A DNA stretch of 64,000 nucleotides from Rhodoferax sp. (GCA_019449595.1 JAGRPL010000004.1:1240001-1304000), one strand, 5' to 3'. Positions 26,697 through 35,202 are shown, numbered from the stretch's first letter. Numbers and translations: made by a program. The notes: generated by a model from the letters alone, not told the origin.

Positions 26697-27074
26697 TCAG
26701 CCGCCAGCCCGTTTGACGGTGTGGCCCTGCGCCTTGAGCAGTTCGATCGCCCGGTCGCAATGGTCGCCTTGCACTTCGATCACGCCGTCTTTCACGGTAC
26801 CGCCACTGCCACAGGCGGCCTTGAGCTGCTTGCCCAGCGCGGCCAGCGCATCGGCATCCAGCGCCACGCCCTTGACCAGCGTCACCGCCTTGCCACCGCG
26901 GCCCTTGGTTTCGCGCGAGACCCGCACAACGCCATCCCCCGCCGGCACCGGTTTTGCCTGCTTACAGGTGCACTGCGCCACGGGCAGGCGGCAATCAGGG
27001 CACATACGCCCGGCCTCGGTGGAATACACCAGCCCGCCCAGGGCAGCCAGCCCCGACAACTTATTTTTCATCAC
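26697..27074 (-). CDS. yciH: SUI1/YciH-family translation factor homologue
   Basis: A 125-residue protein with the SUI1/eIF1-like domain: GRGGKAVTLVKGV, followed by KQLKAACGSGGTVKDGVIEVQGDH and a final helix IELLKAQGHTVKR. This is the YciH family, implicated in start-site fidelity. The N-terminal part has four Cys in MCPDCRLPVAQCTCKQ, a small zinc-ribbon-like element. The start is ATG 27074 or 27071. Its leader contains a dispersed repeat copy on the same strand (27093-27149). Confidence 0.92.
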   Translation of the reverse strand: MMKNKLSGLAALGGLVYSTEAGRMCPDCRLPVAQCTCKQAKPVPAGDGVVRVSRETKGRGGKAVTLVKGVALDADALAALGKQLKAACGSGGTVKDGVIEVQGDHCDRAIELLKAQGHTVKRAGG

Positions 27075-27092
27075 ACAACCACTTAAAAAAGC

Positions 27093-27149
27093 ACAAAATC
27101 AGGCCACAAGCGTCGTATTCATTGCGCATACAGCTATAAATACGATAGC
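27093..27149 (-). repeat. Dispersed GCTATCAAA-type repeat upstream of yciH
   Basis: On the minus strand it runs GCTATCGTATTTATAGCTG, then GCGCAATGAATACGACGC, ending GTGGCCTGATTTTG. The first 9 bases vary at one position from the other copies. It lies between the yciH start and the OmpA gene. Confidence 0.75.
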
Positions 27150-27281
27150 AAAAAATCAACCCACACCATTCGCCCGCAACGGCGCTAGGTGCGCCAGCGA
27201 ACAGACTGTACGTGAACGAAATCCTATTCTCAACACATCGGGAATTTTCTCGCTTCAACTCTCTTACAGGACACACACACA

Positions 27282-27953
27282 ATGAAAACGATTCAGGGAC
27301 TACTCCTTACCGCTTTTGCAGCGACCACGCTCTTGCCCATGGCAGCCATGGCGCAGACGCCAGACACAAAAAACCAGGGCTACCTGCAGGACAATGCCAG
27401 TGGCTTCGTCACGAGCGGAACCGGCCTGTGCTGGCGCACCAGCGACTGGACTCCGGCGCGTGCCATGGCACCGTGCGACCCCACCCTGGAAAAGGCACCG
27501 GTCGTCGCCGCGGCAACGTCCACACCCGCGCCGGTGCCAGTTACCGTTCCCGTAGCGGCATCGCCACAAAAAATCAGCTTCTCGGGCGATGCGCTGTTTG
27601 GCTTTGGCAAGTCCGTATTGAACCCCGATGGCCAAGTGATGCTCGACGGCCTGGTGCAAAAGGTCCGCGGCGCAAGCTATGACACGATTGTGGCAACCGG
27701 CCATACCGACCGCCTGGGTAGCAGCGCCTACAACCAGAAGCTCTCGGAACGTCGTGCCCAAGCCGTGAAAGACTACCTGGTGAGTAAAAAAGTCCAAGCC
27801 GATCGCATTGACGCGCAGGGTAAGGGCGAAACACAGCCCGTCACCAAGCCGGGCGACTGCCGCGGTGCAAAGACTGCCAAGCTGATTGCCTGTTTGCAGC
27901 CAGACCGCCGCGTGGATATTGAAATGACCGGCAGCAAAGCGGTAGCGCAGTAA
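27282..27953 (+). CDS. OmpA-family outer-membrane protein
   Basis: A 223-residue exported protein. A signal peptide (MKTIQGLLLTAFAATTLLPMAAMA, cleavage after about residue 24) precedes a short region and an Ala/Pro/Val linker. The C-terminal OmpA peptidoglycan-binding domain follows, with the motifs VATGHTDRLGSSAYNQKLSERRAQAVKDYL and QPDRRVDIEM. There is no full eight-strand barrel, so it belongs to the short OmpA-like group common in Comamonadaceae. It probably anchors the outer envelope to peptidoglycan. AGGA precedes ATG 27282. Confidence 0.9.
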   Translation: MKTIQGLLLTAFAATTLLPMAAMAQTPDTKNQGYLQDNASGFVTSGTGLCWRTSDWTPARAMAPCDPTLEKAPVVAAATSTPAPVPVTVPVAASPQKISFSGDALFGFGKSVLNPDGQVMLDGLVQKVRGASYDTIVATGHTDRLGSSAYNQKLSERRAQAVKDYLVSKKVQADRIDAQGKGETQPVTKPGDCRGAKTAKLIACLQPDRRVDIEMTGSKAVAQ

Positions 27954-27959
27954 CCCAAA

Positions 27960-27977
27960 GTGAGCCCAGCGGCTCAC
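27960..27977 (+). terminator. Candidate hairpin after the OmpA gene
   Basis: A 7-bp perfect stem GTGAGCC / GGCTCAC with a CAGC loop begins 7 bp after the OmpA stop. No T-tract follows, so it may act as an mRNA 3'-end stabiliser rather than an intrinsic terminator. Confidence 0.35.
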
Positions 27978-28100
27978 ACAGCCGCTGCAGTAACCGGAAC
28001 AAAATCGGCCGACGCAATAGGTGCTATGGTCGGCCCTTTCCCGTGGTGGCGCCCGGCCCCCTCCTGAATCTTCTTGCATCCTTTAGAGGAAAAACCCGCC

Positions 28101-29795
28101 ATGTCCGAAGCCGGAAACACGTTCGCTGACACTGCGCTCAACGCCAGTGACATGGGAAGCCAAAATGCCTTGCTGAAAGCCGGCGCCTTGCAGAACGCCA
28201 TCATCACGAGCCCCAATTTCTCGCTGATTGCCACGGACGAAAAAGGCATCATCCAGTTGTTCAATGTCGGCGCCGAACGCATGCTGGGTTACAGCGCAGC
28301 CGACGTCGTCAACAACATCCGTCCGAGTGATATCCACGACCCTCAGGAAGTGATGGCGCGGGCCGAAGCCTTGAGCGCAGAGCTCGGAACCACCATTGCG
28401 CCGGGCTTTGAAGCATTGGCTTTCAAAGCCTCACGCGGCATTGAAGACATCTACGAGCTGACCTACATCTGCAAGGACGGCAGCCGGTTCCCGGCCATCA
28501 TTTCCATCACCGCCCTGCGCGATGACTATGGCAGCATCATTGGCTACCTGCTGATTGGCACCGATAACTCGGCGCGCAAGCGGGTGGAGCTGGAGCTCAA
28601 CCAGGCCATGGCGGCGGCCGACAAGGCCAACCGCGCCAAGTCCGACTTTCTGTCGAGCATGAGCCATGAACTGCGCACACCACTCAACGCGATTCTGGGT
28701 TTTGCCCAGCTCGTGGAAACGGGCACGCCCGCGCCGACGCCGACCCAAAAACGCAACATCGACCAGATTCTCAAGGCCGGCTGGTACCTGCTGGAACTGA
28801 TCAACGAAGTCCTTGATCTGGCATTGATCGAATCCGGCCGCCTGACCCTTTCCAAGGAGCCGGTCTCCCTGGCCGAGGTCATGCTCGAATGCCGGGCCAT
28901 GATTGAGCCGCAAGCCCACAAGCGCGACATCGGCATGACGTTTCCCCGGTTTCATGCCCCCCACTTCGTCAAAACCGATCGCACCCGAATCAAACAGGTT
29001 CTCATCAACCTGCTGTTCAACGCCATCAAGTACAACCGGCCCCATGGCATGGTCGCCGTGGAATACACCGTGAAGCCTCCACACGCCATACGCATCAGTG
29101 TGTGCGACACTGGCATGGGACTCGCACCCGAACAGCTGGAGCAACTCTTCCAGCCATTCAATCGCCTGGGCAAGGAGTCCGGCGCGGAAGAAGGCACCGG
29201 CATTGGCTTGGTGGTAACCAAACGGCTGGTTGATCTCATGGGGGGCGCCATTGGCGCAGACAGCACGGTGGGCGTGGGCAGCGTGTTTTGGGTCGAATTT
29301 GACCTAACAACTGCTCCTGAACTGGAGGAGTCACACCCAGAATACAACCCGCTAGCGCGTCCGTCTGCGCCGGATGGCGGTCTGCTGCACACCCTGCTGT
29401 ATGTCGAAGACAACCCCGCCAATCTGGAATTGGTTGAGCAGCTCATTGCGCGCCGCCCGGACCTGCGCCTGTTGACGGCGGCCGATGGGCATCTGGGCAT
29501 CGAATACGCCCGCACCCACCTGCCGGAAGTTATTCTCATGGACATCAACCTGCCCGGTATCAGTGGCATTGAGGCCATGAAAATTTTGCACGCTGATCCC
29601 CTGACCGCACACATTCCCATCATTGCACTGAGCGCCAATGCGGTGCCGCGTGACATTGAAAGAGGCATCGAGGCAGGCTTCTTCAACTACATCACCAAGC
29701 CCATCAAGGTCCGCCAGTTCATGGACGCGCTGGACGTGGCGTTGATCTTTGCACAAACACGGGCAAGCCGGTCAGCCCAGAAGACACTCCTATGA
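28101..29795 (+). CDS. Hybrid histidine kinase: PAS-HisKA-HATPase-REC
   Basis: A 564-residue soluble hybrid kinase with no membrane segment. A PAS domain (about 30-150) is followed by the H-box SDFLSSMSHELRTPLNAILGF (about 180-200) and an ATPase domain with GTGIGLVVTKRLVDLMGG. A receiver domain (about 430-550) has the acceptor Asp in VILMDINLPG and the switch Lys in YITKPIK. ATG 28101 has AGAGGA upstream. Its stop overlaps the start of the REC-PAS gene (ATGA), so the two proteins should be made together and probably form a phosphorelay or a PAS-sensing complex. The signal is unknown. Confidence 0.92.
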   Translation: MSEAGNTFADTALNASDMGSQNALLKAGALQNAIITSPNFSLIATDEKGIIQLFNVGAERMLGYSAADVVNNIRPSDIHDPQEVMARAEALSAELGTTIAPGFEALAFKASRGIEDIYELTYICKDGSRFPAIISITALRDDYGSIIGYLLIGTDNSARKRVELELNQAMAAADKANRAKSDFLSSMSHELRTPLNAILGFAQLVETGTPAPTPTQKRNIDQILKAGWYLLELINEVLDLALIESGRLTLSKEPVSLAEVMLECRAMIEPQAHKRDIGMTFPRFHAPHFVKTDRTRIKQVLINLLFNAIKYNRPHGMVAVEYTVKPPHAIRISVCDTGMGLAPEQLEQLFQPFNRLGKESGAEEGTGIGLVVTKRLVDLMGGAIGADSTVGVGSVFWVEFDLTTAPELEESHPEYNPLARPSAPDGGLLHTLLYVEDNPANLELVEQLIARRPDLRLLTAADGHLGIEYARTHLPEVILMDINLPGISGIEAMKILHADPLTAHIPIIALSANAVPRDIERGIEAGFFNYITKPIKVRQFMDALDVALIFAQTRASRSAQKTLL

Positions 29796-30616
29796 CTATT
29801 TCAGAAACCGACATCCGCAACTCCCGCATCCTGGTGGTGGATGACCAGCCCGTCAACGTTGAATTGCTGGAGCAGATGCTCAAACATGAGGGCTACACCC
29901 GGGTTACGTCCACCACCAACCCGTGTGAAGTCTGTGCGCTGTATGGCGAGAACCACTACGATCTGATCTTGCTGGACCTCAAAATGCCCGGCATGGATGG
30001 CTTTGAGGTCATGCAGGCGCTCAAGGTCCGCTATCCGCAGGACTATCTTCCCATTCTGGTCATCACGGCCGAGCCCGGTCACAAACTCCATGCCTTGCAG
30101 GCTGGTGCAAGAGACTTCGTGAGCAAGCCATTTGACATGCTCGAAACCAAAACGCGCATCCGCAACATGCTGGAAGTACGCCTGCTCTACCAGGCACTGG
30201 AAAAGTCCAATCAGGTACTGGAACAAACAGTGCAGGAGCGAACCGCCGAATTGCGTGAGAGTGAAGCCCGCTACCGTAGCCTGACAGAACTGGCTTCCGA
30301 CTGGTATTGGGAACAAGACGAAGCGGGCAACTTCACCCAGGTTTCCGGCCCTGTTCTGGAGATGCTGGGCATCCGTTCCGACACCACGGCGGACGACCTG
30401 TCAGGCATTGAGGGCGCCGGTTGGAACGAGGCCGAGCGCAAGGTGCTCCAAACGCGTATTGCAGCCCGGCAGCCCTTTCTGGATTTCGTCTTCAGTCGCG
30501 TCAACGCCGATGGATCCCGGCAGGAGTTTCGGGTGAGCGGTGAACCCATGTTCAGCCGGTCCGGTCGATTCATCGGCTACCGTGGCATCGGCGTGGAACT
30601 CATCGCCAGGAAGTAG
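29792..30616 (+). CDS. Response regulator with C-terminal PAS domain (REC-PAS)
   Basis: A 274-residue protein. The receiver domain has VVDDQP, the acceptor Asp in LILLDLKMPGMDGFEV and the switch Lys in DFVSKPFD. A coiled coil, LEKSNQVLEQTVQERTAELRES, connects to a PAS domain starting YRSLTELASDWYWEQDEAG. No kinase, GGDEF, EAL or DNA-binding output is present, so it must act through protein contact, most simply with the hybrid kinase encoded by the overlapping upstream gene. A Crp-like regulator gene follows after 23 bp and may be the end point of this pathway (inference). Confidence 0.88.
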   Translation: MTISETDIRNSRILVVDDQPVNVELLEQMLKHEGYTRVTSTTNPCEVCALYGENHYDLILLDLKMPGMDGFEVMQALKVRYPQDYLPILVITAEPGHKLHALQAGARDFVSKPFDMLETKTRIRNMLEVRLLYQALEKSNQVLEQTVQERTAELRESEARYRSLTELASDWYWEQDEAGNFTQVSGPVLEMLGIRSDTTADDLSGIEGAGWNEAERKVLQTRIAARQPFLDFVFSRVNADGSRQEFRVSGEPMFSRSGRFIGYRGIGVELIARK

Positions 30617-30639
30617 CGCAGTCGCTCCAAAACTCAACG

Positions 30640-31368
30640 ATGCCCATACCCCACAGCCCCAGCCAGAATCGCCTTCTCGCAGCCTTGTCGGTGCAGGAGT
30701 TGCAACGCCTGACTCCGCATCTGGAGCTGGTCTCCCTGCCCTTGGGTGAAATGCTCTACGAAACCGGTGGCCCGCTGCGGCATGCTTACTTCCCCACCAC
30801 ATCCATCGTGTCGCTGCACTATGTCGTCGACACCGGCGCATCGTCCGAAATTGCGGGTGTGGGCTGCGAGGGCCTGGTGGGCGTGTCGCTCTTCCTGGGA
30901 GGAGACACCACTCCCAGCGCCGCCGTGGTGCAAACCGCCGGCCATGCCTACCGGCTGGACCGCCATATTTTGAAGCAGGAGTTTGACCGCTCCGGGCTGC
31001 TGCAACGGCTGTTGCTCCGCTACACGCAGGCCCTGATGACACAAATGGCCCAGACGGCGGTCTGCAACCGCCACCACATGGTGGAGCAGCAACTGTCTCG
31101 CTGGTTGCTGGTCACGCTGGACCGTATCCCATCGGGTGAACTGGTGATGACGCAGGAACTGGTAGCCAGCATGCTCGGCGTGCGCCGCGAAGGCATTACC
31201 GAAGCGGCCGGCAAACTGCAGCAAGCAGGCTATATCCGCTACCGCCGTGGCCACATTGCGGTGCTGAATCGCTCCGGCCTGGAGAAACGTGCCTGCGAAT
31301 GCTACGGTGTCGTCAAGAAGGAATTCAGCCGCTTGCTGGCCGATATCCAGCAACCCCCGCAAACCTGA
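30640..31368 (+). CDS. Crp/Fnr-family transcriptional regulator
   Basis: A 242-residue regulator with a cyclic-nucleotide-binding-like beta barrel (LVSLPLGEMLYETGGPLRHAYFP) and a C-terminal winged helix. The HTH reads MTQELVASMLGVRREGITEAAGKLQQAGYIRYRRG. Neither the Arg/Ser cAMP-binding set of Crp nor the Cys cluster of Fnr is obvious, so the effector is unknown. It lies 23 bp after the REC-PAS gene and upstream of genes for a BON lipoprotein and an lmo0937-like membrane peptide, suggesting a stress-response cassette. Confidence 0.88.
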   Translation: MPIPHSPSQNRLLAALSVQELQRLTPHLELVSLPLGEMLYETGGPLRHAYFPTTSIVSLHYVVDTGASSEIAGVGCEGLVGVSLFLGGDTTPSAAVVQTAGHAYRLDRHILKQEFDRSGLLQRLLLRYTQALMTQMAQTAVCNRHHMVEQQLSRWLLVTLDRIPSGELVMTQELVASMLGVRREGITEAAGKLQQAGYIRYRRGHIAVLNRSGLEKRACECYGVVKKEFSRLLADIQQPPQT

Positions 31369-31658
31369 TCGCAAAGCCCCACATGGGGCCTTGCGCGTCC
31401 ATCTAGAGTTGACCGTAGGCAGCTTTGCTTCCTTGATGCAACCGACCATGGTGTCACCCGCCGGTGCTGCGCATTTTCCTTGGCTACGGCGCAGGCGGCA
31501 TCGCGCTTTTTCGCTGCGGTCGTTTTCAGAAGCCAACTGCACGAAATACTGGGGCGATCTGTATGACAACCGAACAAGTTCTGTGTGCGCTTGCGCACAG
31601 ACGGGCGCCTCGTCCGGGGATAACCTACAGGCTCCAATCAACCAAAGGAACGACAAAC

Positions 31659-31970
31659 ATGAAACACACCAAACTCATTTCCGTACTGCTTGCAGCCTGT
31701 GCCCTGACGACCATTGTGGGCTGTGCCTCAACATCCAGGCAGGAAAGCACGGGCCAATACGTTGACGACAGCGCCATTACCGCCAAGGTCAAAGCTGCGA
31801 TCTTCAACGAACCAACGCTGAAGTCAGCCGAGATCAACGTGGAAACATTCAAGGGTCGCGTGCAGCTGAGCGGATTCCTGAGCTCCCAAGCCAACATCGA
31901 CAAGGCCGTGGCGACCGCACAAGCCGTTAGCGGCGTGACGTCCGTCAAGAACGACATGCGTCTGAAATAA
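31659..31970 (+). CDS. BON-domain lipoprotein
   Basis: A 103-residue envelope protein. A lipoprotein signal peptide ends TTIVGCAS with Cys 22 as the lipid anchor. The BON domain follows: DDSAITAKVKAAIFNEPTLKSAEINVETFKGRVQLSGFL, ending AQAVSGVTSVKNDM, which is typical of OsmY-like phospholipid- or membrane-interacting proteins. AAAGGA lies upstream of ATG 31659. A 290-bp non-coding leader separates it from the Crp-like gene, and I saw no clear operator in it. An osmotic or envelope-stress role is inferred from the family. Confidence 0.9.
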   Translation: MKHTKLISVLLAACALTTIVGCASTSRQESTGQYVDDSAITAKVKAAIFNEPTLKSAEINVETFKGRVQLSGFLSSQANIDKAVATAQAVSGVTSVKNDMRLK

Positions 31971-31977
31971 CCGGTCA

Positions 31978-32052
31978 CTCACCGGTGACAGCACCATGGG
32001 AACCGTTGGCGGCGCCGCTATGGGCGCCGCCAGCGGCAACCAGGTCCAGTGA
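31978..32052 (+). pseudogene. OsmB-like glycine-zipper tail, gene relic
   Basis: Read in frame it gives LTGDSTMGTVGGAAMGAASG plus NQVQ and a stop, which matches the C-terminal glycine zipper of OsmB-type lipoproteins (LTxGSTLGTLGGAAVGG..GHQV as I recall it). A stop at 31963-31965 lies just upstream in the same frame, within the BON gene's end, so no signal peptide or N-terminal half remains. ATG 31996 could start only an 18-residue peptide. It probably marks a deleted osmotic-stress lipoprotein gene; it could also be a small expressed peptide. Confidence 0.45.
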
Positions 32053-32080
32053 TCACTGGTCCCTCATTGAAAGGTCAAAT

Positions 32081-32230
32081 ATGCTCTATACCATCGCCGT
32101 CATTCTTATCGTCTTGTGGCTCCTCGGCTTGGTCACCTCCTATACCATGGGCGGTTTTGTCCACGTACTGCTGGTGATCGCCGTCATCGTGGTGCTGCTG
32201 CGGGTAATTAACGGCAACAGTCCGTTCTAG
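32081..32230 (+). CDS. Small membrane protein, lmo0937 family
   Basis: A 49-residue hydrophobic protein, MLYTIAVILIVLWLLGLVTS followed by YTMGGFVHVLLVIAVIVVLLRVI, with two short membrane helices. The pattern LWLLGLV..YT.GG..H.LLVIA is the lmo0937-type family of stress-associated membrane peptides. AAAGG precedes ATG 32081. It sits in a row with a BON lipoprotein, an OsmB-like relic and a Crp-like regulator, which fits an envelope-stress cassette. Confidence 0.88.
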   Translation: MLYTIAVILIVLWLLGLVTSYTMGGFVHVLLVIAVIVVLLRVINGNSPF

Positions 32231-32261
32231 ACCGCATGCCGCACTGGCGTCAGGTTCTGAC

Positions 32262-32516
32262 TCAGTCCGGCACAAAGCCCGCCGTAAATTTATTCCGGTC
32301 GGCCTCCAATTCGAAGCTCACCAGTTGCCCCATCTTGTTGTCCGCCAGCCGGCAGGCCGCAAACAGGCTGTATTTCCCCTGCAGGTAGAAGCTCGGCAAG
32401 TCAATCAGCGCGTAGGGATAGGGAACGAACACCTCGTGCGCAAAGATCTCGCGGTGCGCGTTGCGCGGCGAGGGAAACAGTTTGTAGGTATCGGTGGTAA
32501 TGGTGCGTTCAGCCAT
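32262..32516 (-). CDS. Hypothetical protein
   Basis: An 84-residue protein I cannot assign to a family. It starts MAERTITTDTYKLFPSPRNA and has alternating hydrophobic and aromatic residues (HEVFVPYPYALIDLPSFYL) followed by a C-terminal LVSFELEADRNKF. No signal peptide, membrane segment or Cys motif is seen. Codon use matches the neighbours. An earlier in-frame ATG at 32546 is less likely. It lies on the same strand as the crotonase gene that ends 40 bp upstream, so the two may share a transcript. Confidence 0.6.
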   Translation of the reverse strand: MAERTITTDTYKLFPSPRNAHREIFAHEVFVPYPYALIDLPSFYLQGKYSLFAACRLADNKMGQLVSFELEADRNKFTAGFVPD

Positions 32517-32555
32517 GGCAGTACAGCCCAGATTGCAAAGCCGCAAGCATAGCCG

Positions 32556-33341
32556 TCAGTCCCAGCGGGGTGGGCGCTTGTCGATGAACGCCTGCACCCC
32601 CTCCAGGGCCGCGTCGTCCATCATGTTGCAGGCCATGGTCTGCGCCGCGTCCTGGTAGGCCGCCTCGATACCCTCTTCGAGCTGGCGGTAGAACAAAGCC
32701 TTGCCCATGGCCAACGCCACGCGGGGCTTGGACAGGATGCTATCGACCAGGCGGGCAACCTCCAGGTCCAGCAGGGCGGGCTTGGCCACCCGGTTGACCA
32801 GGCCCTGCCTCTGGGCCTGCTCGGCGTCGATGAACTCCCCCGTCACCAGCATTTCAAACGCCGCCTTGCGCCCCAGGTTGCGCGACAGGGCCACGCTGGG
32901 CGTGGAACAGAACAGGCCCAGGTTGACTCCGCTCACCGCGAACCGGGCCGTGCTGACGGCAACCGCCAGGTCGCACATGGCCACCAGCTGGCAGCCCGCC
33001 GCCGTGGCAATGCCCTGCACCCGCGCCACCACCGGCACCGCCAGGCGCTGGATGGAAAGCATGACGCGCCCGCACTGCGCAAACAGGTTCAGGTAGTAGT
33101 CCTGCGAGGGCGCTGCCCGCATTTCCTTCAGGTCATGGCCGGCACAGAAGGCCTTGCCCGCAGCGGCCAGAACCACCACGCGCACCGTGTTGTCGGTGGC
33201 AATGGCGTCCAGCGCGATCTGCAGCGAGGTGAGCATGGCCTCCGACAGGGCGTTGAACGCATCCGGCCGGTTGAGCGTGAGGGTGACGACGCCACGTGCA
33301 TCGCGAGAGGAAAGGACGAGAGCTTCGGTGCTTGGGCTCAT
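32556..33341 (-). CDS. Enoyl-CoA hydratase/isomerase-family protein
   Basis: A 261-residue crotonase-fold protein. The oxyanion-hole stretch FCAGHDLKEMRA and the second block ATAAGCQLVAMCDLAVAVSTARFAVSGVNLGLFCSTPSVALSRNLG are diagnostic. A Glu is not found at the position of the second catalytic Glu of true hydratases (GLFCSTPS), so an isomerase or hydrolase role is possible. ATG 33341 follows AGGAG. Likely role: acyl-CoA metabolism in the cytosol; substrate not determinable. Confidence 0.88.
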   Translation of the reverse strand: MSPSTEALVLSSRDARGVVTLTLNRPDAFNALSEAMLTSLQIALDAIATDNTVRVVVLAAAGKAFCAGHDLKEMRAAPSQDYYLNLFAQCGRVMLSIQRLAVPVVARVQGIATAAGCQLVAMCDLAVAVSTARFAVSGVNLGLFCSTPSVALSRNLGRKAAFEMLVTGEFIDAEQAQRQGLVNRVAKPALLDLEVARLVDSILSKPRVALAMGKALFYRQLEEGIEAAYQDAAQTMACNMMDDAALEGVQAFIDKRPPRWD

Positions 33342-33444
33342 GGGCGCTCCTGAGGTGTGACACCCCATCTTACCGGCGCGCGCCCTGCAGCCCGCGGCGT
33401 CTGGCGCTATGCTTGCGCCTTTTGCGCAAAACACAGGAGCCTGC

Positions 33445-33915
33445 ATGACGTTGTCGCTTTTCCCCCTGGGCTGGGGGCATTACCTGGCCGGTGGCCTGTT
33501 GATCGGAATCGGAGTGAGCCTGCTGTTCGTCCTGACCGGCTGGGTGGGCGGCATGAGCACCGTCTTCAGCAGCACCTGGTCGTATGTATCGAAGCGGCCA
33601 TTCTTCCAGCAGAGCCGCTTTGTGGATACACGGGTCTGGCGCCTCGTTTTCGCACTGGGCCTGATCGCCGGTGCCGCCATCTGGTGGGCCGTTCAGGGCC
33701 CCGCGGGAGGCCTGAAAACCGGCGTTCCACTGTGGCAGTTGGGCCTGGGCGGCCTGCTAGTGGGCTTTGGTGCCCGGCTGGGCAACGGCTGCACCTCGGG
33801 CCATGGCATCTGCGGCCTGGGCTCGCTGCAACTGCCTTCGCTGGTAGCAGTGCTGACCTTCATGGCCACGGGCTTTGTCACCGCCAACGTGGTGCTGTTT
33901 CTGGGAGGCCGCTGA
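33445..33915 (+). CDS. YeeE/YedE-family sulfur transport protein, first half
   Basis: A 156-residue membrane protein with about four or five helices. It contains the family motif GARLGNGCTSGHGICGLG, whose Cys is important in thiosulfate uptake by YeeE/TsuA-type proteins. In many bacteria this fold is split in two small genes, as here: the partner starts 2 bp after this stop. AGGAG precedes ATG 33445. It probably imports a sulfur compound such as thiosulfate; a TsdA-like cytochrome gene lies 4.6 kb downstream but is not in the same operon. Confidence 0.88.
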   Translation: MTLSLFPLGWGHYLAGGLLIGIGVSLLFVLTGWVGGMSTVFSSTWSYVSKRPFFQQSRFVDTRVWRLVFALGLIAGAAIWWAVQGPAGGLKTGVPLWQLGLGGLLVGFGARLGNGCTSGHGICGLGSLQLPSLVAVLTFMATGFVTANVVLFLGGR

Positions 33916-33916
33916 C

Positions 33917-34342
33917 ATGTCGTTCGCAAAATTTCTCGCCGTGCTGGCCAGTGGCATGCTGTTCGGGCTGGGCTTGGCGGTCTCCACCATGGTGTCGCCC
34001 GAAGTGGTGCTGAGCTTCCTGCGTTTTCAGGACTGGGGTCTGATGCTGGTGATGGGCGGCGCCGTGTGCGTGACCGTGCTGGTGTACCAGTTGGCCCCCC
34101 GCCTGCTGGGCCGCCCGCTGCTGGGCGACCACTTCTCGGTGCGCCCCTCGACGCTGGACCGCGACACGGTGCTGGGCGCGGCCATTTTCGGCGTCGGTTG
34201 GGGGATCTGCGGGGTATGCCCGGGCCCGGCCATTGCCGGCCTGGGCACGGGCAACTGGTCGCTGCTGGTGGCGCTGGCGGGCATTGCGCTGGGCGCCTAC
34301 GCGCAGGGCTGGCTCAAAGATCGCCAGACCCGCGCAGCGTGA
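33917..34342 (+). CDS. YeeE/YedE-family sulfur transport protein, second half (DUF6691-like)
   Basis: A 141-residue membrane protein with four predicted helices and the motif FGVGWGICGVCPGPAIAGLG, the counterpart Cys motif of the YeeE/YedE second module. It starts 2 bp after its partner, so the two should form one transport unit in the inner membrane. Two Cys (GICGVCPG) may relay the sulfur substrate. A weak hairpin around GGGTC/GACCC follows at 34350-34365, before the convergent crotonase gene. Confidence 0.88.
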   Translation: MSFAKFLAVLASGMLFGLGLAVSTMVSPEVVLSFLRFQDWGLMLVMGGAVCVTVLVYQLAPRLLGRPLLGDHFSVRPSTLDRDTVLGAAIFGVGWGICGVCPGPAIAGLGTGNWSLLVALAGIALGAYAQGWLKDRQTRAA

Positions 34343-34350
34343 AGGTTGGG

Positions 34351-35043
34351 TCAGTTCAGACCCACCAATTTATCCACCTCGATCGCGGCGTCCAGCGCGT
34401 CCAGCAGGCCCTTGCGCGCCTTGCGCTTGGTGTTCTTGTGGGCCGTCATGTTGAGGCCCTTGAGTTGCTGGGCCATTTCGCCCGCCGCCGCCAGCAATTG
34501 CTCGGCCGGCACCACCCGGTCCAGGAAGCCGGCTTCCAGCGCGCCCTGAGGGTTGAACATCTCGGCGTTGATGACGGCGCGCTGGAAGGCCGGCGGCGTC
34601 AGGCGGTCCCGTGCCAGGGCAATGCCCACGTGGTGCATGGTCATGCCGATCTTCACCTCGTTGAGGCCAATATTGAACGCGCCCTCCACCCCGATGCGGT
34701 AGTCGGCCGACAGCAGCAGGAAGGCTCCCTTGGCCACGGCGTGGCCCGGGCAGGCCACGATGACGGGCTGCGGATGCGCCAGCATGCGCCGCGCCAGCGT
34801 GGAGCCCGCAGCCACCAGGTCCAGAGCGTTTTGCGGCCCCGACAGCATGACCTTGAGGTCGTAGCCGCCGCTCAGGATGCCGGGCTGGCCGGTGACGATC
34901 ACCACCGCACCAGCCTGCTCGGCCTGGTCCAGCGCCCGGTTGAAGCTGGCAATCAGTTCGGGGGATACGGCATTCACCTTGCCATTGGTCAAGGTCAGTG
35001 TCGCCACACCGTCCTGCAAGCTGTACACAACCAGTTCACTCAT
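34351..35043 (-). CDS. Crotonase/enoyl-CoA hydratase-family protein
   Basis: A 230-residue crotonase-fold protein, shorter than typical hydratases. VAKGAFLLLSADYRIGVEGAFNIGLNEVKIGMTMHHVG shows the second oxyanion block with a Glu in GLNEVKIG. The first oxyanion loop reads ILSGGYDLKVM. ATG 35043 is preceded by GGAAG. The upstream gap contains a dispersed repeat copy (35203-35259). It could hydrate or hydrolyse a small acyl-CoA; the substrate is unknown. Confidence 0.86.
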   Translation of the reverse strand: MSELVVYSLQDGVATLTLTNGKVNAVSPELIASFNRALDQAEQAGAVVIVTGQPGILSGGYDLKVMLSGPQNALDLVAAGSTLARRMLAHPQPVIVACPGHAVAKGAFLLLSADYRIGVEGAFNIGLNEVKIGMTMHHVGIALARDRLTPPAFQRAVINAEMFNPQGALEAGFLDRVVPAEQLLAAAGEMAQQLKGLNMTAHKNTKRKARKGLLDALDAAIEVDKLVGLN

Positions 35044-35202
35044 GATCAATCTTCCGTAAATTGCAAAAGCAGCAGTCTAGCGTGTGCCGTCCGGGCGGCA
35101 CGTCGTTGACCCTGGTCAATTCGGCGGCCCGTGCCGGCCCGCCCCCATCCGAAGCCCGCAGCCCATGCGGGTTCGACCTGACCACAGCCGGGCAATACCG
35201 GC

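Noticed and set aside
34346..34370. Hairpin terminator between the YeeE pair and the crotonase gene
   Set aside because: Only five contiguous pairs (GGGTC/GACCC) form and the outer part is mismatched, so it is too weak to list as a feature.
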